Positions 15,378 to 23,747 of a stretch of DNA of 41,174 nucleotides are shown here, piece by piece (position 1 is the first letter of the stretch; each line of letters starts with the position of its first letter). Source of the DNA: a virus. Location of the stretch: positions 1 through 41,174 of the IMG/VR virus record IMGVR_UViG_3300021373_001029; one strand, written 5' to 3'. A program made the translations under genes and the position numbers. The notes below the pieces were generated by a model, which was given only the letters and a program-made list of their open reading frames with translations, did not search any database and was not told where the DNA came from.

Positions 15378-15383
15378 TGTCAA
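15355..15383 (-). promoter_or_regulatory. consensus sigma-70 promoter for gene 32
   Basis: TTGACA (15383-15378), a 17-nt spacer and TATAAT (15360-15355) on the minus strand make a perfect host-type promoter. A tandem AAGTTTTT repeat (15397-15412) gives an A/T-rich UP-like region upstream. Confidence 0.9.
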
Positions 15384-15433
15384 GTCTTTTTTAAAGAAAA
15401 ACTTAAAAACTTAATGGATTACTCATCCAATTC

Positions 15434-15441
15434 TATTTATC
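15434..15441 (-). promoter_or_regulatory. late-promoter motif GATAAATA upstream of gene 32
   Basis: GATAAATA contains the TAA stop of the 711-residue gene and lies upstream of the sigma-70 promoter, so gene 32 may also be transcribed late. Confidence 0.35.
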
Positions 15442-17557
15442 TCAGTCCCGCTAGTTCTTTCATTCTTTCGAATTCAGGTGTTACTTCTGGCTCTCTGTAT
15501 TCTTCTGTTACTTCATATACACGAGTAATAAATGCCTTTGCAGGTTCTATAAATTCGTTACCGTAGTCTTTTTCTACCATAGTAAGTATTGCTGTTTCGC
15601 CTTTTGGAAATTCGCCTGTTTCTTTATCATAATAAGAAAGTATAAACTCGCCTAATGGTGTTTTTTGTTCTTCTTTTTCTAACTTAATCTTTTCGCCGTC
15701 TGGACCATCAATTTCATCGCCCTTTTTCTTACCACTGTCTTTTGCTTTCTTCACAGCGTGTGCGTATGCATTACCTTCGTCCATATTATCGATCATTTGT
15801 TCAATAACGCCTTGGATAATATCATCTCTATCGTCGTCAGCGTGTAAGCCGTGTTCCATACCGTACTCGTTAATTTCTTGGTCAAGTTCTTGATCGCTTA
15901 TGCCCATTGCTTTTGCTAGTGCCGGTTCTCCACCTTTTTCATATGCTGTCATTAATTCGTCTGCTAGTTCAGCTTGTCTGCTTGGCTCCATTGCTGGATC
16001 AAAACTTTCATCTACATCAAATCCTGTAATCTCACTTCCTAAAATCTTAATTGCATCTTCAACGTTGTCCTCGTCAATTGCAGGTACACCCATTATTTTT
16101 GTGTATTCTTTTTGCATAGCGTCTGTAATAGGTAACAATTCGCTGAACAGTTTAGAGTCTTTAAAAAGTTTTTCTTCTGCTTCGTTTCTGTCACCGCCAA
16201 GTTTTTCAATTGCGTCACTTAATTCATTATCTTCTACACCGTCTGTCAAAATACCTGTGTCTGTGATGGCTCTGAACATTCCACCTGGTAACTTATCACC
16301 GTTACTGCCTTGATACTTGCTGTATTTGTTATACCAAGCCTCTAATTGATCTTTTTTATCATCTGTTTGAGTTTCATCTGCAAACTGGCCCATCATCTCT
16401 TCAAAGCCATTTTCTAAATCTGCTTCTTCTTTTGTCTTTAGATATTTGTCTTTGATTGCGCCCTTTTCTTCTTCGCTTGCGCCTTCACGTCCTGCTTTTT
16501 GTAATGCTTCGAAGCCTTTCTTGCCGTACTTCTTAATACCTGTATAACGTTGTAAGCCTGACTCGTCTAAGTCATCTGGATTAATTTCTTCTGCTTTACT
16601 TGCTTCACTTACTAGTTTATAAATGTATGGGAATACGTCTGCTAATTCTTCGTTAAACTGTCTAATAGTTAATTGATCAATCCAATTTTCAGCAACGTCA
16701 CTTGGTACATCTTCCATTACTGCCGGAGCATATGCTTCAAACGTTTCTTTATAAAATGACGGACGTTGTAATGATTCTAATGTCTTTTTAACTGTAGCAA
16801 TACGTTCTCTAACTACATCTACATACTCTGCTAGACTTTCTGCCATTACAGCTGAACGGCCCATATAAGTTTTAAACTTACGCAGTTTATTCATTTCTTC
16901 TGACATACTAACAATGTGCTTGCCAAAATCATCATAAGCATTACCGCCTTCTGCAACGTGTCGAGCCATTGCTCTTGCACCGGTTATGTGCTTATATGGA
17001 TATTTAAATCTTTCACCTTCTGCACTTTCAATATACAAAGAACCAACTTTCTTTGCTCTGCCACCGGCTGCTTCTTGATCAATACCTTCGGTGTGTTTGA
17101 TCATTAAACGTGCTCCATCAAAGTCTTGATAACTTATTTTTGATGTGCCATACATTTTAGATTCTGTCATTGTTCCATCCCCGTCACGGTTTTTTGCTAA
17201 AAATTTGTAGTCTCTACTATTTAAATTTGACTTAGTAATATCTCTTGTATCAAAGGTTAATGCTCGCTTTCTTGCAAACATCCTTAATTCTTTTAAAAAA
17301 TCATACCAGTTGTTTTTTGTTAAGTCAGATTCATTTGCAACTAAATCTTCGCCATATACAACTGCTACATTTTTATCATCTAGACTAATACTTACCTTTC
17401 CAACTGGTCGACCTTCGTTCATAAAATCAAAGTCAAAATAACGAGATTGTTTTGGTTCGTTAGTTACATTTCCTTCAGCATCACCAATAGTTACACTTGG
17501 AAAGCGGCCTCTTATTTTATTAAACAATTCGTTTGCTATTACGTCTAAATTCTGCAT
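15437..17557 (-). CDS. large unknown late protein downstream of gp17 (706 aa)
   Basis: I do not recognise a named family, though a long protein of this kind beside the large terminase fits marine T4-like late regions. The start is ATG 17557, giving 706 residues; an in-frame TTG at 17572 would add five. The N-terminal third is mixed alpha/beta. Residues about 125-285 are rich in Gly/Arg/Lys (M-Y-G-T-S-K-I-S-Y, G-A-R-A-M-A-R-H-V). The rest is very acidic and helical with long charged stretches. No catalytic motif or membrane span is seen. GATAAATA ends 5 nt before the ATG. A structural or internal head role is a guess. Confidence 0.85.
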   Translation of the reverse strand: MQNLDVIANELFNKIRGRFPSVTIGDAEGNVTNEPKQSRYFDFDFMNEGRPVGKVSISLDDKNVAVVYGEDLVANESDLTKNNWYDFLKELRMFARKRALTFDTRDITKSNLNSRDYKFLAKNRDGDGTMTESKMYGTSKISYQDFDGARLMIKHTEGIDQEAAGGRAKKVGSLYIESAEGERFKYPYKHITGARAMARHVAEGGNAYDDFGKHIVSMSEEMNKLRKFKTYMGRSAVMAESLAEYVDVVRERIATVKKTLESLQRPSFYKETFEAYAPAVMEDVPSDVAENWIDQLTIRQFNEELADVFPYIYKLVSEASKAEEINPDDLDESGLQRYTGIKKYGKKGFEALQKAGREGASEEEKGAIKDKYLKTKEEADLENGFEEMMGQFADETQTDDKKDQLEAWYNKYSKYQGSNGDKLPGGMFRAITDTGILTDGVEDNELSDAIEKLGGDRNEAEEKLFKDSKLFSELLPITDAMQKEYTKIMGVPAIDEDNVEDAIKILGSEITGFDVDESFDPAMEPSRQAELADELMTAYEKGGEPALAKAMGISDQELDQEINEYGMEHGLHADDDRDDIIQGVIEQMIDNMDEGNAYAHAVKKAKDSGKKKGDEIDGPDGEKIKLEKEEQKTPLGEFILSYYDKETGEFPKGETAILTMVEKDYGNEFIEPAKAFITRVYEVTEEYREPEVTPEFERMKELAGLR

Positions 17558-17562
17558 AAATG

Positions 17563-17570
17563 TATTTATC
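17563..17570 (-). promoter_or_regulatory. late-promoter motif GATAAATA, 5 nt before ATG
   Basis: GATAAATA-CATTT-ATG on the minus strand; it overlaps the gp17 stop codon. No ribosome binding site lies in between. Confidence 0.55.
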
Positions 17571-19149
17571 AATAGTTACTGCTAATAAAGATTGGCATTG
17601 GCGCTTCGTAATCTTCAAAATCTTCAGTTTGATTAAAAGTATTGTATACTCTAGGATCCCAATCTTTTAATACTTCCATCATTCTTAGTGCAAGTAATGT
17701 AGCACTAATTAAATCATCGTGAGCTCCTGATTTTGCAGTATAACTAGAACCGGTTGCAACAAAACTTTTTAGTTCGCCAATTAACGGTTTTGAACGAATA
17801 GTCATTTTATCGTTCTCGACCATAGTTTTTAGTCTACTACACGCTGTAACCTTTGTACCGTGTGTAGTGTTAAATCCTTTGCGGAACTTACGAACGTGTC
17901 CTTTGCGGATAGGCTCACTGACGAACAAACCCGGAATGTTCTCTTCGCCAAAGTCGTTTATAACGATAAGGGCAGCCTCGCCTAATCCATTGTTCTCCAC
18001 GCTCCAATAAATTCCTTGCGGGTTTTTTGTTTCTGATTCTATATATTTGCATATATCAGCAAGTACTCTTATTTGTCCTGGTATAGCAGTTTGGTTGTGT
18101 TGCCACTCTGCTACTTGTTCGTATGTAGGTAATTCATAAACTTGAATTGCAGCATTGTCGCCGCCTGTCCCCATACTAGGATCAAGTGCAATAGCATATG
18201 TAAATTGACTGGTTGGTTTTTTATACCAACGTGTTTGACCCATATTTAAAATAGGTCCCGATCCCTCCATTGCAGCAAGTTTGATCGAATTAATTAATGT
18301 TTCGTCAAATACTAAAAATTCACAGCCGTATTCGCGTCTAAATTTTTCTTCACCTATACGTCCAATTTCTGCTGCTTTCCATTCTTCGTCACGGTCAGGA
18401 TGTTCGTGCCATTCTGCAACAAAACTATGAAACCCATTTTCACCAACTTCTTGTTCATTTCCGTGTGCGTCAAATTTGTTTTCTGCTTGCTTCCAAATAG
18501 TAGCAAATGTATCTTCATCACTGTTAGGTGTACTAGTAATAATAGCACGACCACCTGTTGCTAGTGTAGGCGATATTGATGTCCAAAACTCTTCAGCAAT
18601 ATTAGGTTGTACAAATGCAAACTCGTCACAGTATAATAATGATATACTCATACCACGTCCTGTGTTACCTGTTGTTGTTTGCGAAACTATTCTACTACCG
18701 TTTTCAAATTCTATTGAGCCTTTATTATAAGACGTAACCCCTGCACGTATGTGGTCTTGGCAAGTTTCATAAACGTAACGTATACGTGCCATAATTTCTT
18801 GAGCACCTGTATATTTGTGTGCAGCAATAAGTATTGTTTGATCTGGATTAAACATTGCATACCAAGCAAGGTATATAGCAGCACAAGTAGTTTTGCCTGT
18901 TTGTCTAGGCATCATATTAATGTTAAATCTATAATTATGGTATGAATGCATCAATCGTAATTGATATTCGTAAGGATCAAATAACAACTTGCCTTGCACA
19001 GGGTGTTGAATGTATGCAAACTTACTAGCAAAATATAAGTATCCTTCATCAGGATCCATACACTTCATTAGATCTTCAACTTGTTCGTTTGTAAATGTTT
19101 CTTGTGTATTGGCTTTTTTAGTTAATACACCGTCTAAACTTTTGCTCAT
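17569..19149 (-). CDS. 17: gp17 large terminase subunit
   Basis: This is the packaging ATPase-nuclease that cuts concatemeric DNA and pumps it into the prohead. It has 526 residues (T4: 610). Walker A is R-Q-T-G-K-T-T (82-88), Walker B L-L-Y-C-D-E-F (171-177) and coupling motif I-T-S-T-P-N. The C-terminal RNase H-like nuclease carries A-L-D-P-S-M-G near residue 335, W-S-V-E-N-N and a final A-H-D-D-L-I. ATG 19149 lies 4 nt after the late motif GTTAAATA. Confidence 0.97.
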   Translation of the reverse strand: MSKSLDGVLTKKANTQETFTNEQVEDLMKCMDPDEGYLYFASKFAYIQHPVQGKLLFDPYEYQLRLMHSYHNYRFNINMMPRQTGKTTCAAIYLAWYAMFNPDQTILIAAHKYTGAQEIMARIRYVYETCQDHIRAGVTSYNKGSIEFENGSRIVSQTTTGNTGRGMSISLLYCDEFAFVQPNIAEEFWTSISPTLATGGRAIITSTPNSDEDTFATIWKQAENKFDAHGNEQEVGENGFHSFVAEWHEHPDRDEEWKAAEIGRIGEEKFRREYGCEFLVFDETLINSIKLAAMEGSGPILNMGQTRWYKKPTSQFTYAIALDPSMGTGGDNAAIQVYELPTYEQVAEWQHNQTAIPGQIRVLADICKYIESETKNPQGIYWSVENNGLGEAALIVINDFGEENIPGLFVSEPIRKGHVRKFRKGFNTTHGTKVTACSRLKTMVENDKMTIRSKPLIGELKSFVATGSSYTAKSGAHDDLISATLLALRMMEVLKDWDPRVYNTFNQTEDFEDYEAPMPIFISSNY

Positions 19150-19153
19150 ACTG

Positions 19154-19161
19154 TATTTAAC
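19154..19161 (-). promoter_or_regulatory. late-promoter motif GTTAAATA, 4 nt before gp17 ATG
   Basis: GTTAAATA-CAGT-ATG on the minus strand. It overlaps the end of the preceding 116-residue gene. Confidence 0.5.
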
Positions 19162-19507
19162 CTATTATATCGTCATAGTATCCTGTATCGAACCTAAGAT
19201 CAAACAACTTGCGTTTGTCTTGTTGTATTAGTACAGGTACAGGTGATGCATTAGAACCATTAGTAGGTTCACTCCATAACCATTCGTATTTTATATTTGT
19301 ATCAAGTTTTTTACACAATTTTTTTAAACGCCTGCGATTAAGACCAGGGCATATATAAACAATAGCTTGATTGCTGCCAAGAGATTCAACCTCTCCAGAC
19401 CATTGTGTAATTTTTATTTCACCTTTTTTATAAGCTGCGCCACTCCAAGGGCACACTGGCTTTATATGCTCAAAGTATTTAAACCAGTCAATATCATTTT
19501 GCTTCAT
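19157..19507 (-). CDS. hypothetical late protein upstream of gp17 (116 aa)
   Basis: No family is recognised. The 116-residue protein is basic in the middle (L-N-R-R-R-L-K-K-L-C-K-K-L), has several Trp, and contains C-P-W-S-G-A-A-Y and V-Y-I-C-P-G-L segments. ATG 19507 lies 5 nt after AGTAAATA and 15 nt after the terminator at 19522-19548, so it opens its own transcript that continues into gp17. A packaging role is plausible from position. Confidence 0.75.
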   Translation of the reverse strand: MKQNDIDWFKYFEHIKPVCPWSGAAYKKGEIKITQWSGEVESLGSNQAIVYICPGLNRRRLKKLCKKLDTNIKYEWLWSEPTNGSNASPVPVLIQQDKRKLFDLRFDTGYYDDIIG

Positions 19508-19512
19508 AAAGA

Positions 19513-19520
19513 TATTTACT
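19513..19520 (-). promoter_or_regulatory. late-promoter motif AGTAAATA, 5 nt before ATG
   Basis: AGTAAATA-TCTTT-ATG on the minus strand, directly after a terminator and without a ribosome binding site. Confidence 0.45.
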
Positions 19521-19521
19521 C

Positions 19522-19548
19522 AAAAAAATAGGACCCGAAGGTCCTATT
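19522..19548 (-). terminator. intrinsic terminator with UUCG loop
   Basis: On the minus strand a 9-bp perfect stem, AATAGGACC/GGTCCTATT, closes a TTCG tetraloop and runs into a T-tract. It ends the transcript of the 265-residue gene. Confidence 0.9.
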
Positions 19549-19572
19549 GAATAGTATTAGTTACGAGAATTA

Positions 19573-20370
19573 TTAACTACATCCGCAACTGCTACAAGCC
19601 ATTAATTTCTTTTTACCTGGCTTGCCGCATTTTGGACAATCAGTTTCTTTAATATCTTCAGTCTTGCCACGGCCTCTACTAGCCATTACTTTTTTCTTTT
19701 TGCCACGACCTTCGTCAAACTTCATATTGCTTAGTTTAGCCCAAAGCTCTTCTTTAATGCTAGATTCTAATGTAGCTTCTTCTTTTGCTTTACGTGCTAA
19801 TTCTTCTTGTGCTTCTGGACTTTTTCCTTTAATAGCATAAGTTGTTTCTTCTTCATCTTCAACAGCCATTGGATTATCGCCGTCTTGTGTAGCAGCATAT
19901 GCTTTCTTAGATCTATGTAAATCATCACCTGAATTAATTACATCGTCAATTGCTTTGTATTCTTCCTCAGGTTCGTTATCGTATTCAGCAACTGCTTCGT
20001 CGTCCATTTCAATGTCGTCCATACAGCTACTTGCACCAATATGTTTCTTACCGCATTTTGGACAAGGTTCGTCTTGAATGCCTGGTTTTAAATCGTCCAT
20101 ATCTTTTGGTTCGTCTACAATGTCGCGTAGCCTTTCCATATCTCTGCGCATTGGTAACATATCTGGTCCAACTGGTTCGGCGTCCTTAAGACCTGCGTTT
20201 TTCATCATATCAATTAAATCTGCTACGTGGTCTTTACCACGTGCATTTAATGAAACATTCATTGATACTGGATCGCCATCGTCTGTTGGCATTGGTGGAG
20301 CCATCGGTGGCATACCGCCTTCCATTGTGCCGCATTCATCTAGCGATTCTAATAGTTTTTTCATATCCAT
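19573..20370 (-). CDS. acidic Met-rich protein with Cys zinc-ribbon motifs (265 aa)
   Basis: I do not recognise the function. A Met/Pro-rich N-terminus (G-G-M-P-P-M-A-P-P-M-P) is followed by acidic segments and two Cys clusters: C-P-K-C-G-K-K-H (about 105-112, with a later Cys) and C-P-K-C-G near the end with C-S-S-C-G-C. These look like zinc ribbons. The start is ATG 20370 with GGAGG nine nt upstream; a GTG at 20412 would extend it into the upstream gene and is unlikely. A basic G-R-G-K-K-K-K segment precedes the last Cys cluster. A scaffold or packaging accessory role is conceivable. Confidence 0.8.
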   Translation of the reverse strand: MDMKKLLESLDECGTMEGGMPPMAPPMPTDDGDPVSMNVSLNARGKDHVADLIDMMKNAGLKDAEPVGPDMLPMRRDMERLRDIVDEPKDMDDLKPGIQDEPCPKCGKKHIGASSCMDDIEMDDEAVAEYDNEPEEEYKAIDDVINSGDDLHRSKKAYAATQDGDNPMAVEDEEETTYAIKGKSPEAQEELARKAKEEATLESSIKEELWAKLSNMKFDEGRGKKKKVMASRGRGKTEDIKETDCPKCGKPGKKKLMACSSCGCS

Positions 20371-20371
20371 T

Positions 20372-20884
20372 TTAGTTAGCCTCCGGTGCCGCAGCACTTG
20401 GATCGTGCTCACGTTCTTTACGAGCTGTTTCTAGCTCTTTTAGAAGATCCATAACACGGTTTCCGCCTACACTTTCTTGTGCGCTTTCGCCGCCCATATC
20501 TTCAGTAGTTAATTTTGTTTCATACGTAGTATCTTCTGGCATCTCTTGATATTTTTCTTGCATATCGCCAGGTTTACGTACAATAATATGTGCTTGATCA
20601 ATATTACAGCAATCACCAATATATTCTTGTAATACATCTGATGTTGATGCATAGTTAAGGGTTACATCAAAATATGTTACTTCAGTATTTTCTAATTGCG
20701 GAAAGTCTAAAGGTCTTTCCTGAACTGGGGTTCTTTTTCCCTTGCTCATTTCTACAACACTATATTTTTCTAAACAACTCTTTATACTCTCTTCACAGTT
20801 GTCAGGCAGATCTCCTGCAATACCAACTTTAAATTCGTATGTCTTTTTAGACTCGTTTAATAATTCTTGAAACCTTGTCATCAT
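20372..20884 (-). CDS. hypothetical late protein (170 aa)
   Basis: This 170-residue protein is of unknown family. A mixed alpha/beta N-terminal domain (about 1-108; F-K-V-G-I-A-G-D-L-P, T-Y-F-D-V-T-L-N-Y) is followed by a disordered acidic linker. A C-terminal helix (V-M-D-L-L-K-E-L-E-T-A-R-K-E-R) ends it. Two adjacent ATGs mark the start; GATAAATA lies 22 nt upstream and only a weak GGGA site is present. It ends one base before the ATG of the zinc-ribbon protein, so the two are probably made together. Confidence 0.8.
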   Translation of the reverse strand: MMTRFQELLNESKKTYEFKVGIAGDLPDNCEESIKSCLEKYSVVEMSKGKRTPVQERPLDFPQLENTEVTYFDVTLNYASTSDVLQEYIGDCCNIDQAHIIVRKPGDMQEKYQEMPEDTTYETKLTTEDMGGESAQESVGGNRVMDLLKELETARKEREHDPSAAAPEAN

Positions 20885-20905
20885 TTTACATATTCCCGTT
20901 ATATG

Positions 20906-21406
20906 TTATTTATCTTTATCGAGACCTTTAAGCCTCTCTAGTAGGCTATTGCGGTCTGTTACAACATAGCCTTCACCAGAAATCATACCGTCCTCACTAG
21001 GGCCGCCGTCTTGATCCATTTTTTGCTTTTTAAGTTGTAGCTCAATCATTTTAAGTTTTTTGTCTAGTTTAGCAGTTTTAGCATCTAAACTTGTTTTAAG
21101 TAATCCGCCAGCAACTTCAAATACTCTACCACTGTAACGACTTTCAACATTCATACCTAAATCCATTAGGTCTTCGTATGCTGTCAATGCACGTTGTGCA
21201 ATATCTTCAAGTTCTGCATCTGCTTTATCACCTAATCCTTTAACAGCAGGTAATGCACTAGCAATTTTATCAAACTCTGCTATATCACGAAAACTTTCTT
21301 GATGAGCTATTTCGTGTTTAGATTGTTCTTTTTCTTGTTGTTCAGCTTGTTTAATAATTTCTTTTGAATCATCCATATTAAGCAAATCTTCTAATTTTTT
21401 AGTCAT
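20906..21406 (-). CDS. 16: gp16 small terminase subunit (probable)
   Basis: This 166-residue protein is helical and charged. The central block E-S-R-Y-S-G-R-V-F-E-V-A-G-G-L-L-K-T (residues about 95-112), followed by an amphipathic coiled coil, matches the layout of T4 gp16 (164 residues; S-P-R-H-M-E-V-F then a helix). gp16 recognises DNA and regulates gp17. The start is ATG 21406 with GGAA upstream; a TTG one codon earlier is an alternative. GCTAAATA lies 26 nt upstream. Confidence 0.75.
   Translation of the reverse strand: MTKKLEDLLNMDDSKEIIKQAEQQEKEQSKHEIAHQESFRDIAEFDKIASALPAVKGLGDKADAELEDIAQRALTAYEDLMDLGMNVESRYSGRVFEVAGGLLKTSLDAKTAKLDKKLKMIELQLKKQKMDQDGGPSEDGMISGEGYVVTDRNSLLERLKGLDKDK
20907..20914 (-). 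promoter_or_regulatory. late-promoter motif GATAAATA for the 170-aa gene
   Basis: GATAAATA lies 22 nt before the double ATG at 20884 and overlaps the stop of gp16. Confidence 0.5.
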
Positions 21407-21432
21407 CAATTTATTCCATTAACTGCTACTAT

Positions 21433-21440
21433 TATTTAGC
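21433..21440 (-). promoter_or_regulatory. late-promoter-like motif GCTAAATA for gp16
   Basis: GCTAAATA lies 26 nt before ATG 21406 and overlaps the end of the gp4 gene. The same variant precedes gp18. Confidence 0.45.
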
Positions 21441-21873
21441 GTCTTTTACCGTTGTGAAATATATCTTGTTCAGTTATAATTCTAAAAAAGATACCTTTTT
21501 GCTTACAGTACGCTCTTGCTGCTTCCCATTTGGCTTGATTAACTATCCAAGCTGCTTGATTATGTCTACTACGACCTAATTTTTCTTTTATAGTTTGATT
21601 TTCAGGTTTGACTTCTATTAGTTCAACTCGTTGCTTGCCTTTTTTGTCAGCATATGCAATAAAGAAGTCCGGTACATATACTGTGTGTTTACCTGTTAAA
21701 GGATTTCTATAAGGAATTTTAATTGCTTCTGATGCCCATTTTGCAACACTAGGATGCTCGTCACAAAACTTCATAAATGTAAACTCCCAACTACTACGAT
21801 ATGTTGGTGTTTTGGTCCCTACATATTTGTCAGGGTTTTTGAGAGAATATTTTCCTTGTGCAAATCTTCCCAT
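21436..21873 (-). CDS. 4: gp4 head-completion nuclease-like protein
   Basis: This 145-residue protein fits T4 gp4 (150 residues), which completes filled heads before tail joining. M-G-R-F-A-Q-G at the N-terminus, Y-R-S-S-W-E (25-30), P-D-F (68-70) and E-V-K (87-89) make a TnsA/PD-(D/E)xK-type nuclease core. The C-terminus is basic. ATG 21873 has AGGATG. It lies 6 nt downstream of the 122-residue gene and close to gp16, consistent with the head-filling step. Confidence 0.85.
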   Translation of the reverse strand: MGRFAQGKYSLKNPDKYVGTKTPTYRSSWEFTFMKFCDEHPSVAKWASEAIKIPYRNPLTGKHTVYVPDFFIAYADKKGKQRVELIEVKPENQTIKEKLGRSRHNQAAWIVNQAKWEAARAYCKQKGIFFRIITEQDIFHNGKRR

Positions 21874-21879
21874 ATCATC

Positions 21880-22248
21880 CTAGTATAAAATATTCCTCTG
21901 TTCGAGTTTTTCGTATTTTGATTCTACCTTAAACCCTAGAGTACTAATTTTTTCCCTATCATAATTTAATACGTTTGCAACAATGTCACTCAATTGAACA
22001 TTAGTTAATCCTTTAAGTGTATCAATAAGCTCAAAAACATTTATACTATCGATCTTTGCTTGTTGCAGTAGTGCAGTTGCTACAGCGATAGCACTTGATT
22101 TTTCAAATCCTCTATTTTCAAAATATCCAATTACTGCATCAACTTCTGAAGCAGGATATTCTATTCTATCAGTAAGGTACTTATTAAAAAATTGTTTTAC
22201 TTCAGCGCCGCTGTCAGTTTCTTGTTTTTTTGGTAAGTTAGATGACAT
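21880..22248 (-). CDS. hypothetical late protein (122 aa)
   Basis: This is an unrecognised, mainly helical protein of 122 residues with a F-F-N-K-Y-L-T-D-R-I-E-Y block near 20-31 and Leu/Ile-rich amphipathic helices after it. It has no Cys and no membrane span. ATG 22248 forms TAATG with the preceding gene and has AGGAA. It is bounded by a tube-like protein and gp4, so a connector or tail-tube accessory role is suggested only by position. Confidence 0.8.
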   Translation of the reverse strand: MSSNLPKKQETDSGAEVKQFFNKYLTDRIEYPASEVDAVIGYFENRGFEKSSAIAVATALLQQAKIDSINVFELIDTLKGLTNVQLSDIVANVLNYDREKISTLGFKVESKYEKLEQRNILY

Positions 22249-23654
22249 TATGTATTTCCTAAAGGATTTTTCTGTGCAGGAACGGTACTAATATTTCCTT
22301 GGCCAGTTTCATTAAAGTTATTTACTATTTGATTTGCAAGTTGTACTATCTTTTGATTGCCGTTTTCAATGGCACTATCAACTTGGTTTAATAATGAATT
22401 TTTTTCTGTAGTGTTAAGTGTATCCCAAGTTGTTAAGTCCGCAGATATTTCTGTTGTTGTACTAATAGCACCGATTGCTAGTGATTTTTTAGCTAGTGTT
22501 TCTTTTAGTTGAGGATTATCGTTTAGTGTTTGTACAACTTCAATTGGAGGATATAATTTATTTTGTTTTTGGGTAATAACTGCTATTGCTTCAGTAGGTT
22601 GCGTTCCAGTACCTCCGCTCTTAGGAAAACTAGTATTTGCAAGACCACTTACGTTAGTTCCTGTTGCTGTTCTAATAGTTTGTCCTGCAACTTGAAAAGC
22701 TTCGTTACGTACACCTTCTTTTGTAAGATCTTTTGCATTTTTAACTGTGCGAGCTGCTGTAAGTAATGTACCCAAGTCTGCTTTGCCACTTGCTATGTCT
22801 CCAAGTACACTAGTTCCGCCTGCTAGTATGCCAGCACTTCCAAATAAACTTGACGAGCTACCTGCTGCAATAGGACTAGGAGTATTATCGTAATGTACTG
22901 TTCCAAACCCTTTAGGTGAGTTACCTTCGTCAATAGGCCCGTCTGCATAAAATACACTTTCGTATGCAACACTCATAGAATTTTGTACAGGATCAGCTCC
23001 AGCAGAATTTTCTAACGTATCGTGCTGCCAACTTTCAATTATTGGATTAACTAATGTTAATGTTAGATACTGATGTCTTGCCATTTGACTTATTTGTATA
23101 CTTGTAAAAAATGGTTCGTATTGATTATTATCTAGTCCAAATCTATCTCCATTGCGTGTTGCACCCATATATGTGTTAAATCTGTCATACGGTCTTGCTG
23201 TCTGATTAGGTGCTCCTGCACCGTCTCTGCTGCCGTATGTACCATCTGCAAAATAGTAGTTATAATATGCAGTCCATAATTGAGTAACAATACTATTGTT
23301 GTCATCGTGGAATACAATATTTACAGGAGAATAATCAATACGTGTTTGTAAATTCTTTTTACGATTGTATTTGTTCTTAGTTTCAGTTTGTATATCAAAC
23401 TTTGGCATAGTAACACTTTTAACTAACATATTAACTTCGTTACTATGACGCTGAACCCATCCAGGTAATACTTTGTTTACTACATTTTCATTTAAGTTAA
23501 GTGTTACGTGATATAGAAATTTTTGTTTAGGAGCAAGGCGAAAATTATCGTCAGTATACAATCTTGCCGCGTGTGTATAATCGGCCATATCCCCTTTGGG
23601 GCTAAGAGCGCCGTTAACTAAATTATCTAAGAATCCATTGAATATGTTTGCCAT
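22248..23654 (-). CDS. tail-tube fold protein, gp19/gp54-like (468 aa)
   Basis: Residues about 45-215 have the strand pattern of gp19-type tube proteins (V-K-S-V-T-M-P, Y-S-P-V-N-I-V-F-H-D-D, final L-T-L-V-N-P-I-I-E-S-W). The remaining half is Gly/Ser/Ala/Thr-rich and helical. T4 gp54 (tube initiator, 320 residues) is the nearest functional analogue by layout, but I cannot prove it. The ATG lies 5 nt after GATAAATA, behind a terminator that separates it from gp19, so it has its own transcript. It is not a portal protein, which T4 has next to gp19. Confidence 0.7.
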   Translation of the reverse strand: MANIFNGFLDNLVNGALSPKGDMADYTHAARLYTDDNFRLAPKQKFLYHVTLNLNENVVNKVLPGWVQRHSNEVNMLVKSVTMPKFDIQTETKNKYNRKKNLQTRIDYSPVNIVFHDDNNSIVTQLWTAYYNYYFADGTYGSRDGAGAPNQTARPYDRFNTYMGATRNGDRFGLDNNQYEPFFTSIQISQMARHQYLTLTLVNPIIESWQHDTLENSAGADPVQNSMSVAYESVFYADGPIDEGNSPKGFGTVHYDNTPSPIAAGSSSSLFGSAGILAGGTSVLGDIASGKADLGTLLTAARTVKNAKDLTKEGVRNEAFQVAGQTIRTATGTNVSGLANTSFPKSGGTGTQPTEAIAVITQKQNKLYPPIEVVQTLNDNPQLKETLAKKSLAIGAISTTTEISADLTTWDTLNTTEKNSLLNQVDSAIENGNQKIVQLANQIVNNFNETGQGNISTVPAQKNPLGNT

Positions 23655-23659
23655 ACTAA

Positions 23660-23667
23660 TATTTATC
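23660..23667 (-). promoter_or_regulatory. late-promoter motif GATAAATA, 5 nt before ATG
   Basis: GATAAATA-TTAGT-ATG on the minus strand; no ribosome binding site in between. Confidence 0.55.
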
Positions 23668-23690
23668 CAATGTTATTAAGTGCGTATAAA

Positions 23691-23715
23691 ATGAAAAAGG
23701 GGCAATTAAGCCCCT
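23691..23715 (-). terminator. intrinsic terminator after gp19
   Basis: The minus strand reads AGGGGC-TTAATT-GCCCCT followed by TTTTTCATTTT, 33 nt after the gp19 stop. Confidence 0.9.
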
Positions 23716-23747
23716 AATTCTGTTAGACTAATTAACTAGCTAAACTA

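Noticed and set aside
15900-16313. Plus-strand Ser-rich frame opposite the 711-residue gene
   Set aside because: It is antisense to an acidic coding region and lacks a promoter or ribosome binding site.
22248-23654. Portal protein (gp20), expected next to gp19 in T4
   Set aside because: The protein has tube-like strands and a Gly/Ser-rich tail, without portal features; the portal is probably outside the window.
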